From UBA10329 sp964500205 (GTDB taxonomy: Bacteria > Bacteroidota > Bacteroidia > UBA10329): a DNA stretch of 64,000 nucleotides. A program made the translations under genes and the position numbers. Positions 51,821 through 61,095 of the stretch are shown here, in pieces (position 1 is the stretch's first letter; every line of letters starts with the position of its first letter). The stretch covers positions 310,001 to 374,000 of the forward strand of contig CAZCNS010000002.1 in assembly GCA_964500205.1 (NCBI GenBank), written 5' to 3'. The notes below the pieces were generated by a model. It was not told the origin of the DNA and did not search any database. It was given only the letters and a program-made list of their open reading frames with translations.

Positions 51821-53443
51821 ATGATCCACATCAAACACTTTACCCGAATCACTGCGCTCTGCCTCATAGGCGTGTGTATTTCGCTGGCCGGGTGCAAGCA
51901 GGACATTGGCGGTTCGTCCTGGGACGTTGACCTGCTCACTCCCATCGCCAACGTGCGCTTGACGATGGCCGACCTGCTCACCGACTCGCTTGTGCAGGAG
52001 GATGCGGACGGCAGGTTGCGGCTGAGCTTCGAGACCGACCTGATCGGGCTGCAGATCGACTCCATCGTGCGGATACCCGACACCCTGATCACGACCCCAA
52101 TAAGCTTCACTCAGCCTGTGAACGATCTTCCGCCCGGATCGGAGTTCATACCCTTCATCACACAGACCAGATTCAACCTCGGAGGTGTGGGACTTAACCG
52201 TGTCAGGGTGCGTGAGGGGAAACTGCGTGTGGTGATTCGCAGCCATCTTGGCACTGCGGTCGATTTCAACTACGCGATGCCACTGGCCTCGCTGTGGGGC
52301 GTGCCTTTCGAGTACAATACAAGAGTAGAGGCCGGTTCTGCTGAGAGTCCGAGCGAGGCGGAATTCGAGTTCGACCTGCGCAGCTACGAAATAGACCTGC
52401 GCACGTCCTCGCAGACGCAGGTCAACACCATCGAGGGCCGCTATGTGATCCGCACCTCTGATGACGGTGTGGCCGTGTCGATGCCGGCCAACGTGCCTTT
52501 CTTCTTCATCGACCTTTATTTCGAGGGGCTTGTACCCGATTATGGCCGTGGCTACTTCGGAGAGCAGCGCGAGACCATTGATGAGCAGCTGGACGATATT
52601 GACGTGCTCTCGCGCATCACAGACGGAGCATTGCTACTCGACTCCGTGACGATAGACCTCACCATCATCAATGGAGTGGGGGCAGATGCCGCGTTCCGCC
52701 TTAACGGGTTGCAATCCATCAACACCCGCACCGGAAGCACCCTGCAATTGCAGCACAACATCGTAGGGGCAACGCAGAACCTGTCCCGGGCCATCGACCT
52801 TGACGGCACTGCTGCGGGGGTACGGGCCTCAGAATTGAAGTTCACGCTGAACAACGCCAACTCCAACATCAAGGCCCTGATAGAGAATCTGCCCGATAGG
52901 CTGGGATTCGCGTTCGACTTCAACCTAAACCCATTGGGAAATGTATCGTTGGGCAATGATTTCTTCTATTATGACCGACCATTCGAGGCCAAGATGGGGG
53001 TGAACATCCCACTTCGCACCTCCCTGCAGAACCTTACTCTGGTCGACACCCTCGAATGGGAACTGGCGGACAATGACGCTGCAGGGAGCATCAACTATGG
53101 GGCGTTCACGCTGGTGGTGAAGAACGGGTTCCCATTACAGGGGAAAATAGAACTGATACTGCTGGATGGGAACATGAGCCCGGTGGGCACGCTGGTGGAG
53201 GAACTGACCGTCCCCTCCCCTGCCCTTGACCAGAACCGTATAGTTATCGCACCGCTCGAATCCAGAAATACAATTCCTGTACCTGACGTGCTGGCATCTC
53301 AGCTCACAAGTGCAAGCTTCGCCAGGATCAAGGTGACATTCGACTCTCCGTCACACCCAGACCTCATTGACCTCTATGCCCACTACGGTATCGACATCAA
53401 GCTCATTGCGGATGTGAATGTGACCTTTGGAGGAAACGAATGA
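51821..53443 (+). CDS. hypothetical lipoprotein
   Basis: This 540-residue protein has a lipoprotein signal peptide with lipobox LAGC near residue 25, then a beta-rich sequence with no family I can name. Repeated stretches such as LRLSFETDL, LKFTLNNANSN and LELADNDAA-like segments suggest stacked beta domains. It lies before and in the same direction as an outer-membrane DUF5723-like gene, so the two probably act together at the outer membrane. The ATG at 51821 follows a TTG one codon earlier. Confidence 0.7.
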   Translation: MIHIKHFTRITALCLIGVCISLAGCKQDIGGSSWDVDLLTPIANVRLTMADLLTDSLVQEDADGRLRLSFETDLIGLQIDSIVRIPDTLITTPISFTQPVNDLPPGSEFIPFITQTRFNLGGVGLNRVRVREGKLRVVIRSHLGTAVDFNYAMPLASLWGVPFEYNTRVEAGSAESPSEAEFEFDLRSYEIDLRTSSQTQVNTIEGRYVIRTSDDGVAVSMPANVPFFFIDLYFEGLVPDYGRGYFGEQRETIDEQLDDIDVLSRITDGALLLDSVTIDLTIINGVGADAAFRLNGLQSINTRTGSTLQLQHNIVGATQNLSRAIDLDGTAAGVRASELKFTLNNANSNIKALIENLPDRLGFAFDFNLNPLGNVSLGNDFFYYDRPFEAKMGVNIPLRTSLQNLTLVDTLEWELADNDAAGSINYGAFTLVVKNGFPLQGKIELILLDGNMSPVGTLVEELTVPSPALDQNRIVIAPLESRNTIPVPDVLASQLTSASFARIKVTFDSPSHPDLIDLYAHYGIDIKLIADVNVTFGGNE

Positions 53444-53471
53444 ACCCACCTCCTGAATCCATCATCAGACC

Positions 53472-54716
53472 TTGAAACAAGTTACTCAAAGCCTGCTCGC
53501 ACTTTTGCTATGCGCACTGCCCATCCTTTCAAAGGCGCAGTTCATGCACGAGGTGTATGACGATACCACCAGCGGCTGGGCAATCGGTGCGTTCGGCAGG
53601 TTTCAGATGGCGAGCAACGCGGTGAGCGTGGCCATGCTCAACGCCATCTACACCGGCAGCGACCTGAGCCGCGAGATGCGTGAAGGGGTATCGGGCAGAC
53701 TGAATGACCGCAACCGGATCGGCCTTGACGGTGACTACGGTCTGTACGTGCGCCACCTGCCAGACAGCGCGCGAAAAATGGGCTGGTTCCTGCGCATTGC
53801 AGACCGCTACCACGGACACGCATTGGTGCGGAGGGACATGATGGACCTCGCCATGTTCGGCAACAGGCAGTTTGCAGGCAGCACGGCCCAGATGGGCGGA
53901 CTGCTGTTCAACTATCTCAACTACAAGCAGTATGAGGTTGGGCTGTTGAAAAGATGGAACGGATCAAAGACACAGTGGCATTTTGGCATCGGGCTGTCCC
54001 TGCTCACGGGCAACGAATCGGCCATGTTTGCGATGGACGATGCCACACTGTACACCGACCCTGACGGGGAATACCTCGATGCGGAGGTGCATGGCACGCT
54101 GCGAACGTCCTCCATCGGGTCGAGCCAGTACATGACCGCCAACGGATGGGGTTTCAGCGGGTCGTTACATCTGGGCATGACGAGCGGACGCTGGGGCTGG
54201 CGCTTTCAGGCGGATGACCTTGGCCTCATCGCATGGTCACAGCGGCTCAGACATCATGACATCGACACTTTGGCACGCTTCGAGGGTCCGGACATCGACC
54301 TCTTCGCCACCGATCCCTTCGCTGCGGTCAACTTCGACACCATTGCCGACCGCGTGGTCACCTCACGCAATGGTGATGGGTTCGTGATGGTCATTCCCGG
54401 AAGTCTGAGGCTGGAGGGCCACTATGACCTCAATGGCGAGGGATGGCGGATCTATGCCGGGGTGCATCATCGGTTTGCGGCCGGTTACTTTCCGCTTATC
54501 TATGTGGGCACTGGCGCCCCACTGCCCAAGCAGTTTCATATTGACGGGCGCTTCGCATGGGGCGGGTTCGGCTCGTGGAACATAGGTTTGGAGCTGCGCA
54601 AGAAGTTCGGGCAGCATGTGTCTGTGCGGCTGGGCACATTCAACCTCGAAGGTCTCGTGATGCCCGGGGTCGCCACCGGGCAGAGCGCGTATGTGGGGCT
54701 GACGGGGTATTTCTGA
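53472..54716 (+). CDS. DUF5723-like outer-membrane beta-barrel protein
   Basis: This 414-residue protein has a signal peptide ending SKAQ and a long series of amphipathic strands ending in an aromatic (LTGYF), as expected of an outer-membrane barrel. The layout (N-terminal FGRFQMASNAVSVAMLNAIYTG then DLSREMRE) resembles DUF5723 family proteins of Bacteroidota, whose role is unknown. The only start is TTG at 53472, 28 bases after the lipoprotein stop. Confidence 0.68.
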   Translation: MKQVTQSLLALLLCALPILSKAQFMHEVYDDTTSGWAIGAFGRFQMASNAVSVAMLNAIYTGSDLSREMREGVSGRLNDRNRIGLDGDYGLYVRHLPDSARKMGWFLRIADRYHGHALVRRDMMDLAMFGNRQFAGSTAQMGGLLFNYLNYKQYEVGLLKRWNGSKTQWHFGIGLSLLTGNESAMFAMDDATLYTDPDGEYLDAEVHGTLRTSSIGSSQYMTANGWGFSGSLHLGMTSGRWGWRFQADDLGLIAWSQRLRHHDIDTLARFEGPDIDLFATDPFAAVNFDTIADRVVTSRNGDGFVMVIPGSLRLEGHYDLNGEGWRIYAGVHHRFAAGYFPLIYVGTGAPLPKQFHIDGRFAWGGFGSWNIGLELRKKFGQHVSVRLGTFNLEGLVMPGVATGQSAYVGLTGYF

Positions 54717-54722
54717 GCTCGC

Positions 54723-56213
54723 TCAGCGCCCGTTGCGGACAAGCCGGCCCGTTATCAACACGCTTGCTCCTGAGTAAACGCGATAGGCGTAGAGACCCTG
54801 TGGGTGGTCGCTCAGATCAATCATGGTGTGTGAGGAGATGACAGGAGTGCTCACCACCGACCTTCCGAACAGGTCCATCACTTCGAGTATCACTGGGCCT
54901 GCAAGCGAGGAGGCCCAGCGGTCATGCCCCTCAAGGTGCAGTGTGAACGGGCCAGTGGACGGGTTGGGTGCCATCACTGCACGGAAAGTAGTACCCTCGT
55001 GCTCCAGCTCTTGGACATCGAGGGTCAAGCCGACCCCAAAGCCAAGGTCATTTACCTTGAACATCACTACGTCTGTCATGCGTTCAAAATAACCCGTGGT
55101 CTCACCGACAAGGGCGTAGCCACCGTCCGAGGTTCTGGTGAGCCCATGGCCTACTTCACTTCCTCCTTCACCATAGGTTCCTGAAAGACCGTCAAACCAG
55201 CCTCCGCTCGAGATGCGGCCCATGAAGGCATCGCCATTCCCACCTCCGAAGTTGGGATTGTCACCGTAGCCACACATGGTAAATGAACCGTTAGGGTCTT
55301 CAATCAGGTCCAGCCACTCGTCATCATTCGGCCCGCTACTGCTGGAAATGAAAGTCCAAACATGGTTGCCCAGCCCGTCCATTTTCAACAAATAGAAATC
55401 AAGGCCACCATAGCCACCTGAACCGGTGCTTCCTGCAAAAGCAACACCACCATCCTGCGTGAAGACCACGGCACGCGCAATATCATCCTCCTCCTCACCA
55501 AAGGTGGTCTCCCAGAGCAAGAGGCCATCATTGTCCACCCGCACTATCCAGGCATCCGTGCCTCCATTTCCCTGACTCTCGGTGTAACCACCGAGCACGA
55601 AACCATTGTCTGTAATGGCCAGCGACTCGGCACCATCACCCACCGCTCCTCCATAATGCGCAGACCAAAGCAATGTACCATCTGCACCAAGCCTGTATAG
55701 AAATGCATCCGCCTGCCCATCCTCTGAGTTGCTATGTGTCACGCCCGCCAATGCGAAGCCTCCATCATCAAGGGCCACCACCTTCTTACCTATGTCCCAA
55801 CGCAGACCACCGTATCGGTGCATCCACAAGAGCTCACCTTCCTCGTCTATGCGGAACACGAGGACATTGTAACTGCTGTCGAGCGTCTCTGCGAAACCTG
55901 TTATCACAAAACCACCGTCATCTGTTCGGACAAAGGACTCGGCCACATGGGCAAAGTCCCCCCCGAAATAGCGGTTCCACAGATAGTCTCCCTTGTGATT
56001 GAGACGGGTAAGCATCACGTGGCCTGTCTCAAAACCGAAACTTCCGGTCGAACTCAAAAGCATGTACCCATCATCCTCCAACTGGATCACGGCCTTGCCG
56101 ATGTCGTACGAGTTACCACCGAAAACCCGCGCGAACATGTCCTGCGCATTGGACGTGAGGACACTGGTGCAGCATAGCATGGCCGCCAAGAACATACGGT
56201 CAAGAAGATTCAT
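54723..56213 (-). CDS. secreted repeat protein with a type IX sorting domain
   Basis: This 496-residue protein has a signal peptide ending SNAQ and about seven repeats of roughly 50 residues with the pattern DDGGF-(V/A)-(I/L)-x-G...G-x-LLW-x-x-x-(Y/F)GG, likely forming a beta-propeller. The C-terminal 90 residues (MAPNPSTGPFTLHLEG, LFGRSV, GLYAYRVYSG...GRLVR) are a type A sorting domain for export by the type IX system. Ligand unknown. It is the last gene of a three-gene minus-strand run. Confidence 0.85.
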   Translation of the reverse strand: MNLLDRMFLAAMLCCTSVLTSNAQDMFARVFGGNSYDIGKAVIQLEDDGYMLLSSTGSFGFETGHVMLTRLNHKGDYLWNRYFGGDFAHVAESFVRTDDGGFVITGFAETLDSSYNVLVFRIDEEGELLWMHRYGGLRWDIGKKVVALDDGGFALAGVTHSNSEDGQADAFLYRLGADGTLLWSAHYGGAVGDGAESLAITDNGFVLGGYTESQGNGGTDAWIVRVDNDGLLLWETTFGEEEDDIARAVVFTQDGGVAFAGSTGSGGYGGLDFYLLKMDGLGNHVWTFISSSSGPNDDEWLDLIEDPNGSFTMCGYGDNPNFGGGNGDAFMGRISSGGWFDGLSGTYGEGGSEVGHGLTRTSDGGYALVGETTGYFERMTDVVMFKVNDLGFGVGLTLDVQELEHEGTTFRAVMAPNPSTGPFTLHLEGHDRWASSLAGPVILEVMDLFGRSVVSTPVISSHTMIDLSDHPQGLYAYRVYSGASVLITGRLVRNGR

Positions 56214-56250
56214 CTTTCAGAGAATAAGTTCATTTCCGGGCAAAACATGC

Positions 56251-57549
56251 TCACTTGGTAGGTCCGGTAAGTAGTGCGAAGTAAGCATTCCAATCCCAAT
56301 CATCCCAATACCAGCAAAGGCCGAAAGAGAAGGTGAGTTTCTGAGCCACGATTATCAGGATCGGCATACCGATGGTCAGTATCAATGCCAGCGGACGGGG
56401 AAACATTTTGTGAGCATAGGCCACTACGTGTGCCAATGGTAATGAGAGAAAAGGCAGATACTCAACGAAGGGACGGCTTCCGAGACCGCAACCGTAAGTC
56501 CACATCCACCATGATGCGAAGACGTAGGACAGCAGTAGGAAATGACCAGTAATAAAAGCGGCCTTCCACCTTTGCCGTGACCGACACATGAGGAAGATAC
56601 CGACCAACGCAACGGCCACCACCGGACTGTAAGGCATGAGGCCATTGTGTGGTGCAAACCAGATGGAGAGCAACTGCGGTGCTGACCAGTTGGAAAAGCC
56701 TTCTTCACCATAACTGTAGTGCAACGGAGAGCCCGTGAGATGATTCCAGTAGGCCAATTGGGGCAGCAGCAGCAGCACTGCGGCCAAGATGCCCTTCAAC
56801 CAAAAATGCAACGGCTGCGCGCGCACCTCTGACCACGGAAAGAACAGCAACAGCGCTGGCAGCATCAGCGCGTTGACCGGGCGGACAGCAACCACCAATC
56901 CCCCGAGCACACCAAAGACCCAAGGAGTCCAAGCCGCAGAACCGCTGTGAGCGGTCCTCACACTTAACCAAGCCAACATGGACATCAGCGAAAAAGAATA
57001 GACATGCGACATGCCTGTCTCAATGACCGAGTAGTACAGCAGATTGCTGCCTCCGAAAAGCAACAGCACGGTAAATACCGCCACCTGAGCACTGAACAGG
57101 CCCTTAAGCACCCCGAACAACGCCAGCATCCCAATGAAGGCCCACCAGGCCGCGGCCACATCAATCGCCTTATGATAAGGAAGTGAGAACCCGTTCGCAT
57201 CGTATTCCGTTCGCATCGCGACCAGATGTGCTGCCAGGAAAAAGGGCAGCTGCATCATAGCTACCCCCGAAGTGTACTTGGTGATGATCATGTCCTGCTC
57301 CACATCGAGATGAAAGCCATCTCCAGTGCGGACATCGATTCCATCTGGCATCGATGCCGCTCTGAAACCGTGAATGAATGTGGCGGGCAGGTACACGTAA
57401 TAACCTGCCTTGTCAGCCCATATCTCGCTCTTGTAATTCCCGGTTTCGTTTCTGCTATGGCGGTTCAGTGATAGAAAGATCAGCACACCAAGCAGGAGCA
57501 CCATGGGCACCAGAGGATTGACAGGGCCTATGGTAGACCACATCCTCAT
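56251..57549 (-). CDS. polytopic membrane protein (GT-C-like)
   Basis: This 432-residue protein has about ten or eleven transmembrane helices. A loop after the first helix contains ADKAGYYVYLPATFIHG and there is a long NHLTGSPLHYSYGEEGFSNW loop near residue 268, features reminiscent of membrane glycosyltransferases of the GT-C fold. No firm family is recognised. Its ATG overlaps the phosphoesterase stop by four bases, so the two are coupled. Confidence 0.6.
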   Translation of the reverse strand: MRMWSTIGPVNPLVPMVLLLGVLIFLSLNRHSRNETGNYKSEIWADKAGYYVYLPATFIHGFRAASMPDGIDVRTGDGFHLDVEQDMIITKYTSGVAMMQLPFFLAAHLVAMRTEYDANGFSLPYHKAIDVAAAWWAFIGMLALFGVLKGLFSAQVAVFTVLLLFGGSNLLYYSVIETGMSHVYSFSLMSMLAWLSVRTAHSGSAAWTPWVFGVLGGLVVAVRPVNALMLPALLLFFPWSEVRAQPLHFWLKGILAAVLLLLPQLAYWNHLTGSPLHYSYGEEGFSNWSAPQLLSIWFAPHNGLMPYSPVVAVALVGIFLMCRSRQRWKAAFITGHFLLLSYVFASWWMWTYGCGLGSRPFVEYLPFLSLPLAHVVAYAHKMFPRPLALILTIGMPILIIVAQKLTFSFGLCWYWDDWDWNAYFALLTGPTK

Positions 57550-58640
57550 TCTAACACAAAACTGTGAAACACCTTGCCGGTCTCGTGGCCGAAGACATGC
57601 ACCTTTCGCGTGCCGTCATCCATCAGGTCAAGGCGCATGAAGCCATAGTTGCGGTCGTCCATGAACCGGGCACCATAGCGGTCGCGGCCAAGGGAGCTGC
57701 GCTTGCTGCCCGCTCCTGTGACAAGATGATGCTGGCCGCCCTTGTGGAAATACTGCAGGTTGTGGTCATGACCCGAAGCGTAGATCAGATTCCGGTACTT
57801 GGACATCACATTCAGGATCTTGTTCCGAATGCGCTTGTAGCGGGGCTGCGGAATATCCTGCACCAGCGCTCGGTTGAGACCGATGAGGCCGAAGAGCTGG
57901 AATGGCGGCACCCAGTTCACCATGAACCGCAGCGGCTGCTTGGGCGCACCATGATGGCCATTGCTGTACATCGGGTGGTGGGCTACCATCAGCACCGGAC
58001 CGCCCTTCGCTGTGGCGTGCGACAGTAGGCTGTCCAGCTCGTGGAGGAAACGTGCGGTCATCTGCTTACGGCTCATGCCCGGATACTTGGGCACCCGATG
58101 CCCCAACTGCGACTGCAACCACCACTGAATGTCGAGGGCAATGAGGTGGCAACTGTCGGCAAATGTGGCGTAGGCCGGGCCGGGAAATGCATTCTTGGGA
58201 AAAAACACACCCCCGTCACGATTGGGAATGGAGGCATTGTTGCGATAAAAATCCTCTACGAAAGCCTCCTCCATCTTCACCACCTCAAGTCCTTGCCAAC
58301 GTCCAGCCTTCCAGTCGTGATTGCCGGGAACCCAGAACACATGACCCTCGTGCTGCTCCGTCTGCGAGAGTTGAGACAGCAGCTTGAGCGATGCCACACG
58401 GTGCTTCTCAGAGCCCTCCTTGCCCTCCAGGCCACGGTAGTAGGCGTTGTCGCCAAGGAACACCACCGTGCTCTTGCGGTCATTGGCCAGCTCACGCCCC
58501 AGCATCCGCAATGCAGGGCCGGCCAAGGTGTCCTTGCCGGCATCACCGATGAGATAGATGGAGTGGACAATTTGATTCTGAGCCCGGATTGTAGAAGCAG
58601 AGAGCATCCACAGAAAAACGAAAACAGTAAATCTGAACAT
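57546..58640 (-). CDS. secreted metallophosphoesterase
   Basis: This calcineurin-like phosphoesterase has 364 residues from ATG 58640. It has a signal peptide ending IRAQ, and metal-binding motifs GDAGKD, FLGDNAYY, PGNHDWKAG, VAHHPMYSNGHHG and SGHDHNLQYF in the usual order. It should act in the periplasm or at the surface; the substrate is unknown. An upstream in-frame extension to 58820 has no signal peptide and is rejected. Confidence 0.87.
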   Translation of the reverse strand: MFRFTVFVFLWMLSASTIRAQNQIVHSIYLIGDAGKDTLAGPALRMLGRELANDRKSTVVFLGDNAYYRGLEGKEGSEKHRVASLKLLSQLSQTEQHEGHVFWVPGNHDWKAGRWQGLEVVKMEEAFVEDFYRNNASIPNRDGGVFFPKNAFPGPAYATFADSCHLIALDIQWWLQSQLGHRVPKYPGMSRKQMTARFLHELDSLLSHATAKGGPVLMVAHHPMYSNGHHGAPKQPLRFMVNWVPPFQLFGLIGLNRALVQDIPQPRYKRIRNKILNVMSKYRNLIYASGHDHNLQYFHKGGQHHLVTGAGSKRSSLGRDRYGARFMDDRNYGFMRLDLMDDGTRKVHVFGHETGKVFHSFVLE

Positions 58641-58746
58641 TGAGGTAAGCCTTAGAGTGGACGAAGTTCGGGATTCTACGCGGGCACTTGGCCGACCAAA
58701 GGCCATGATACGGCAAACTTGCCAGACGGTTCGAGAACCATACGGC

Positions 58747-59514
58747 TCACAACGGCTTATCGCACCGATAAACCTTATCTGCATCCCCCAACCGGTATCG
58801 CTCACGCAGCTCTGACCCAACCTCCTCGGCCATGTCTATGCGTTGGACATTGAAGCCCGCAGCCGCCAACTTTACGGGATAGTCGAGGCCATAGAGGCGC
58901 ACGTGGTCCTTCTGCCAGTAGTGCAGCTCGCGGTCGTCCTCAGTGGTGATGGTGGGATCTTCGTAGGTTGTGGCGCGTGTATAGTCCACTGGCACTTGGA
59001 AGATCCCGAACCCTCCGGGGCGCATCACGCGGTACAGTTCGCGCATGGCCTTGGCGTCATCGTCCACATGCTCCAGCACATGGTTGCAGAAGATGACATC
59101 GAACCTGGCATCGGCAAAGGGCATCTGCTGTATGTCACAGCGCACATCGGCCAAGGGCGAGAAGAGATCGGCCGTGGTGAGGTCAAGGTGCTCCATCTTG
59201 CGGAAACGGCCAATGAAGGGCTGCTCGGGCGCGATGTGCAGCATCTTGCATGGTTTGGAGAAGAAGTCAGTGCGCTCCTTCAAGTAGAGCCACAGCACCC
59301 GGTGACGCTCCAGTGTGAGGCAGCTTGGGCACAGGACGTTGTCGCGCTTGGCACGGCCACCGTAGCCGTAAGGCAGGAACTTGCGGAAGCGGTTGCTGCA
59401 AACGGGACACTCCACCTTGTCGCCTCGCAGCAGCAGCGGTGCAAACCACGCGAACACGTAGCTCAAGCGGATGAGCAGTGGCCGGGGAATGGTGCGGAGG
59501 AGGAAGTGGAACAC
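58747..59514 (-). CDS. SAM-dependent methyltransferase with zinc-binding N-terminus
   Basis: This 255-residue protein begins with a hydrophobic stretch, then two CxxC pairs (CPVCSNRF near residue 37 and CPSC near residue 62), followed by a class I methyltransferase core: MLHIAPEQ (SAM-binding), DLTTADLFSPLADVRCDIQQMPF and FDVIFCNHVLEHVDDD. The target is unknown. The only suitable start is GTG at 59514, three bases from a heptamer array that occupies its 5' side. Confidence 0.8.
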   Translation of the reverse strand: MFHFLLRTIPRPLLIRLSYVFAWFAPLLLRGDKVECPVCSNRFRKFLPYGYGGRAKRDNVLCPSCLTLERHRVLWLYLKERTDFFSKPCKMLHIAPEQPFIGRFRKMEHLDLTTADLFSPLADVRCDIQQMPFADARFDVIFCNHVLEHVDDDAKAMRELYRVMRPGGFGIFQVPVDYTRATTYEDPTITTEDDRELHYWQKDHVRLYGLDYPVKLAAAGFNVQRIDMAEEVGSELRERYRLGDADKVYRCDKPL

Positions 59515-59517
59515 GTG

Positions 59518-59580
59518 GAATGCTGATTGATGATTGCTGATTGATGATTGCTGATTGCAGATTGCAGAATATCGATTGAT
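59518..59580. repeat. GATTGCT/GATTGAT heptamer array
   Basis: Nine consecutive heptamers in one register, mainly GATTGAT, GATTGCT and GATTGCA, with GAATATC interrupting once. It lies immediately upstream of the GTG start of the methyltransferase gene. Confidence 0.85.
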
Positions 59581-59660
59581 GATGTGGCTGACACGAACTT
59601 AGTGAAACGGTCTCACTACGAAGCAGTAACTACGAATCTGTGCGAATATCCGAATAGTGT

Positions 59661-59737
59661 GAATGGCGGACAGCGAGTGGCGAACTGCTTGCGGCTTGAA
59701 GCTTGCGGTTTGAAGCTTACGGCTTGCAGCTTTCCGC
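59661..59737. repeat. GCTTGCG/GCTTGAA heptamer array running into map
   Basis: Eleven heptamers in one register; the best are GCTTGCG, GCTTGAA, GTTTGAA and GCTTACG, with weaker GAATGGC-type units on the left. The right end covers the stop and last seven codons of map (59717-59737), so the array supplied the map C-terminus. Confidence 0.8.
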
Positions 59738-60532
59738 AGCTTTCGCAAACGGGTCTTCAACACCGAGGGCTTCGTACACGAAATCAAAGGTGCTGAGGAT
59801 CTCGGGGCGACCATCCACGATGGCGATATCATGCTCGAAGTGGGCGGAGGGCTTGCCGTCCTTGGTGACCACCGTCCAGCCGTCCTTAAGCGTGACCACG
59901 TGGCGCGTGCCCATGTTGATCATAGGCTCCAACGCGAGGACGATGCCCTCCGAAAGCTTCTTGCCCTTGCCCCTGCGGCCATAGTTGGGCAGTTCAGGTT
60001 CTTCGTGCAGCGACTGCCCGAGGCCGTGGCCCACAAGCTCGCGCACCACGCCATAGCCGTGACGCTCGGCATGGAGCTGCACCGCAAAGCCCACATCGCC
60101 TGTATACCTGCCGGGGCGTATCTCATCAATGCCCTTGTAGAGACATTCGAGCGTCACATCGAGCAGCTTCCGAACTTCTGGACTTACCTCGCCCACTGCG
60201 AAGGTGAAGGCGTGGTCGCCATACCAGCCATCGAGGATAGCACCACAATCGACTGCAATGATGTCGCCCTCCTGCAACGGACGGTCTGTGGGAATACCGT
60301 GTACCACCTGCTCGTTCACCGAGGTGCAGAGTGTATTGGGAAAGCCACCGTGACCAAGAAAGGCAGGTATGGCACCATGGTCGCGCACACAAGCCTCCGC
60401 CACCTTGTCCAGCTCCAGCGGGGTGACGCCCGGCCTCACGAGCTTGGCGACCTCACCCAGCGTGCGCGACACCACCAATGCCGCCTTACGCATCAGCTCG
60501 ATCTGTTCACGGGATTTAAGGACAACGGCCAT
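59717..60532 (-). CDS. map: methionine aminopeptidase, type I
   Basis: Map removes the initiator methionine from new proteins using a di-metal centre. The 271-residue protein has the expected ligands: DCGAILDGWYGDHAFTF near residue 95 with two Asp, GHGLGQSLHEEPELPNYG near residue 168 with His, and LALEPMINMG and EHDIAIVDG near the end with Glu. The C-terminal tail after FDFVYEALG is encoded partly by a heptamer array. A single map is expected per genome. Confidence 0.94.
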   Translation of the reverse strand: MAVVLKSREQIELMRKAALVVSRTLGEVAKLVRPGVTPLELDKVAEACVRDHGAIPAFLGHGGFPNTLCTSVNEQVVHGIPTDRPLQEGDIIAVDCGAILDGWYGDHAFTFAVGEVSPEVRKLLDVTLECLYKGIDEIRPGRYTGDVGFAVQLHAERHGYGVVRELVGHGLGQSLHEEPELPNYGRRGKGKKLSEGIVLALEPMINMGTRHVVTLKDGWTVVTKDGKPSAHFEHDIAIVDGRPEILSTFDFVYEALGVEDPFAKAAESCKP

Positions 60533-60581
60533 GACTAATAAGAATTACAGGTCTTTAACGAATATGCTGGACAGGTCAGGT

Positions 60582-60616
60582 GTTTGCAGCTAACGGCTTC
60601 TGGCCTGAAGCTCTTA
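60582..60616. repeat. short heptamer array at the HAD gene stop
   Basis: Five degenerate heptamers (GTTTGCA, GCTAACG, GCTTCTG, GCCTGAA, GCTCTTA) of the same kind as the array at 59661-59737; the last contains the TAA of the HAD-like gene. Confidence 0.55.
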
Positions 60617-61051
60617 TCCCCCAAAAAGTTTCCCGAACATGCCTTTCTTCTTGCGCTCGCGGGGAGCGGACTCGCCAGCGGCCTCCGGATGGATGAGGCG
60701 GAAGATCTCGCCCCAACCGAGAAACCCGCCCACGTTGCGGTCATCGATGAACATGTCGCAGTCAAGCTTGCGGCTCGCGGTGGCGGGGTCGAACTGCTCC
60801 TCAGGGTAGCTCTTGTTGATGGCATAGAACTCTACCCCGTTCTTCTTGCAGAACTCCACGGCCTCATCCAGCTCTGCCCCGTGACGGTAGGTCCACAGGA
60901 GTAGGCGATGCCCTCGCTTCTGCAACTCCTTGAGCGTCTCGAAGGCAAAAGGCAATGTCCTGCCGATGGCGGGATACTTATGCTCTACGATGGTGCCATC
61001 AAAATCGACAGCGATCACCAGCGATTTTCCGGGAAGGGGAAGGTCTCTCAT
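60614..61051 (-). CDS. HAD-superfamily hydrolase (BT0820-like)
   Basis: This 145-residue cytoplasmic protein has the HAD nucleophile motif VDFDGTIVEHKYP near residue 15, LLLWTYRHG near residue 50 and the distal acidic motif DMFIDDRN near residue 100. Length and layout match the small HAD proteins typified by Bacteroides BT0820. Substrate unknown. Its last codons are basic (ERKKKGMFGKLF). Confidence 0.83.
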   Translation of the reverse strand: MRDLPLPGKSLVIAVDFDGTIVEHKYPAIGRTLPFAFETLKELQKRGHRLLLWTYRHGAELDEAVEFCKKNGVEFYAINKSYPEEQFDPATASRKLDCDMFIDDRNVGGFLGWGEIFRLIHPEAAGESAPRERKKKGMFGKLFGG

Positions 61052-61095
61052 GTGGGGCCGAAGGTAAGAACTGGTTCATGCCCGATCCAAAAGGC

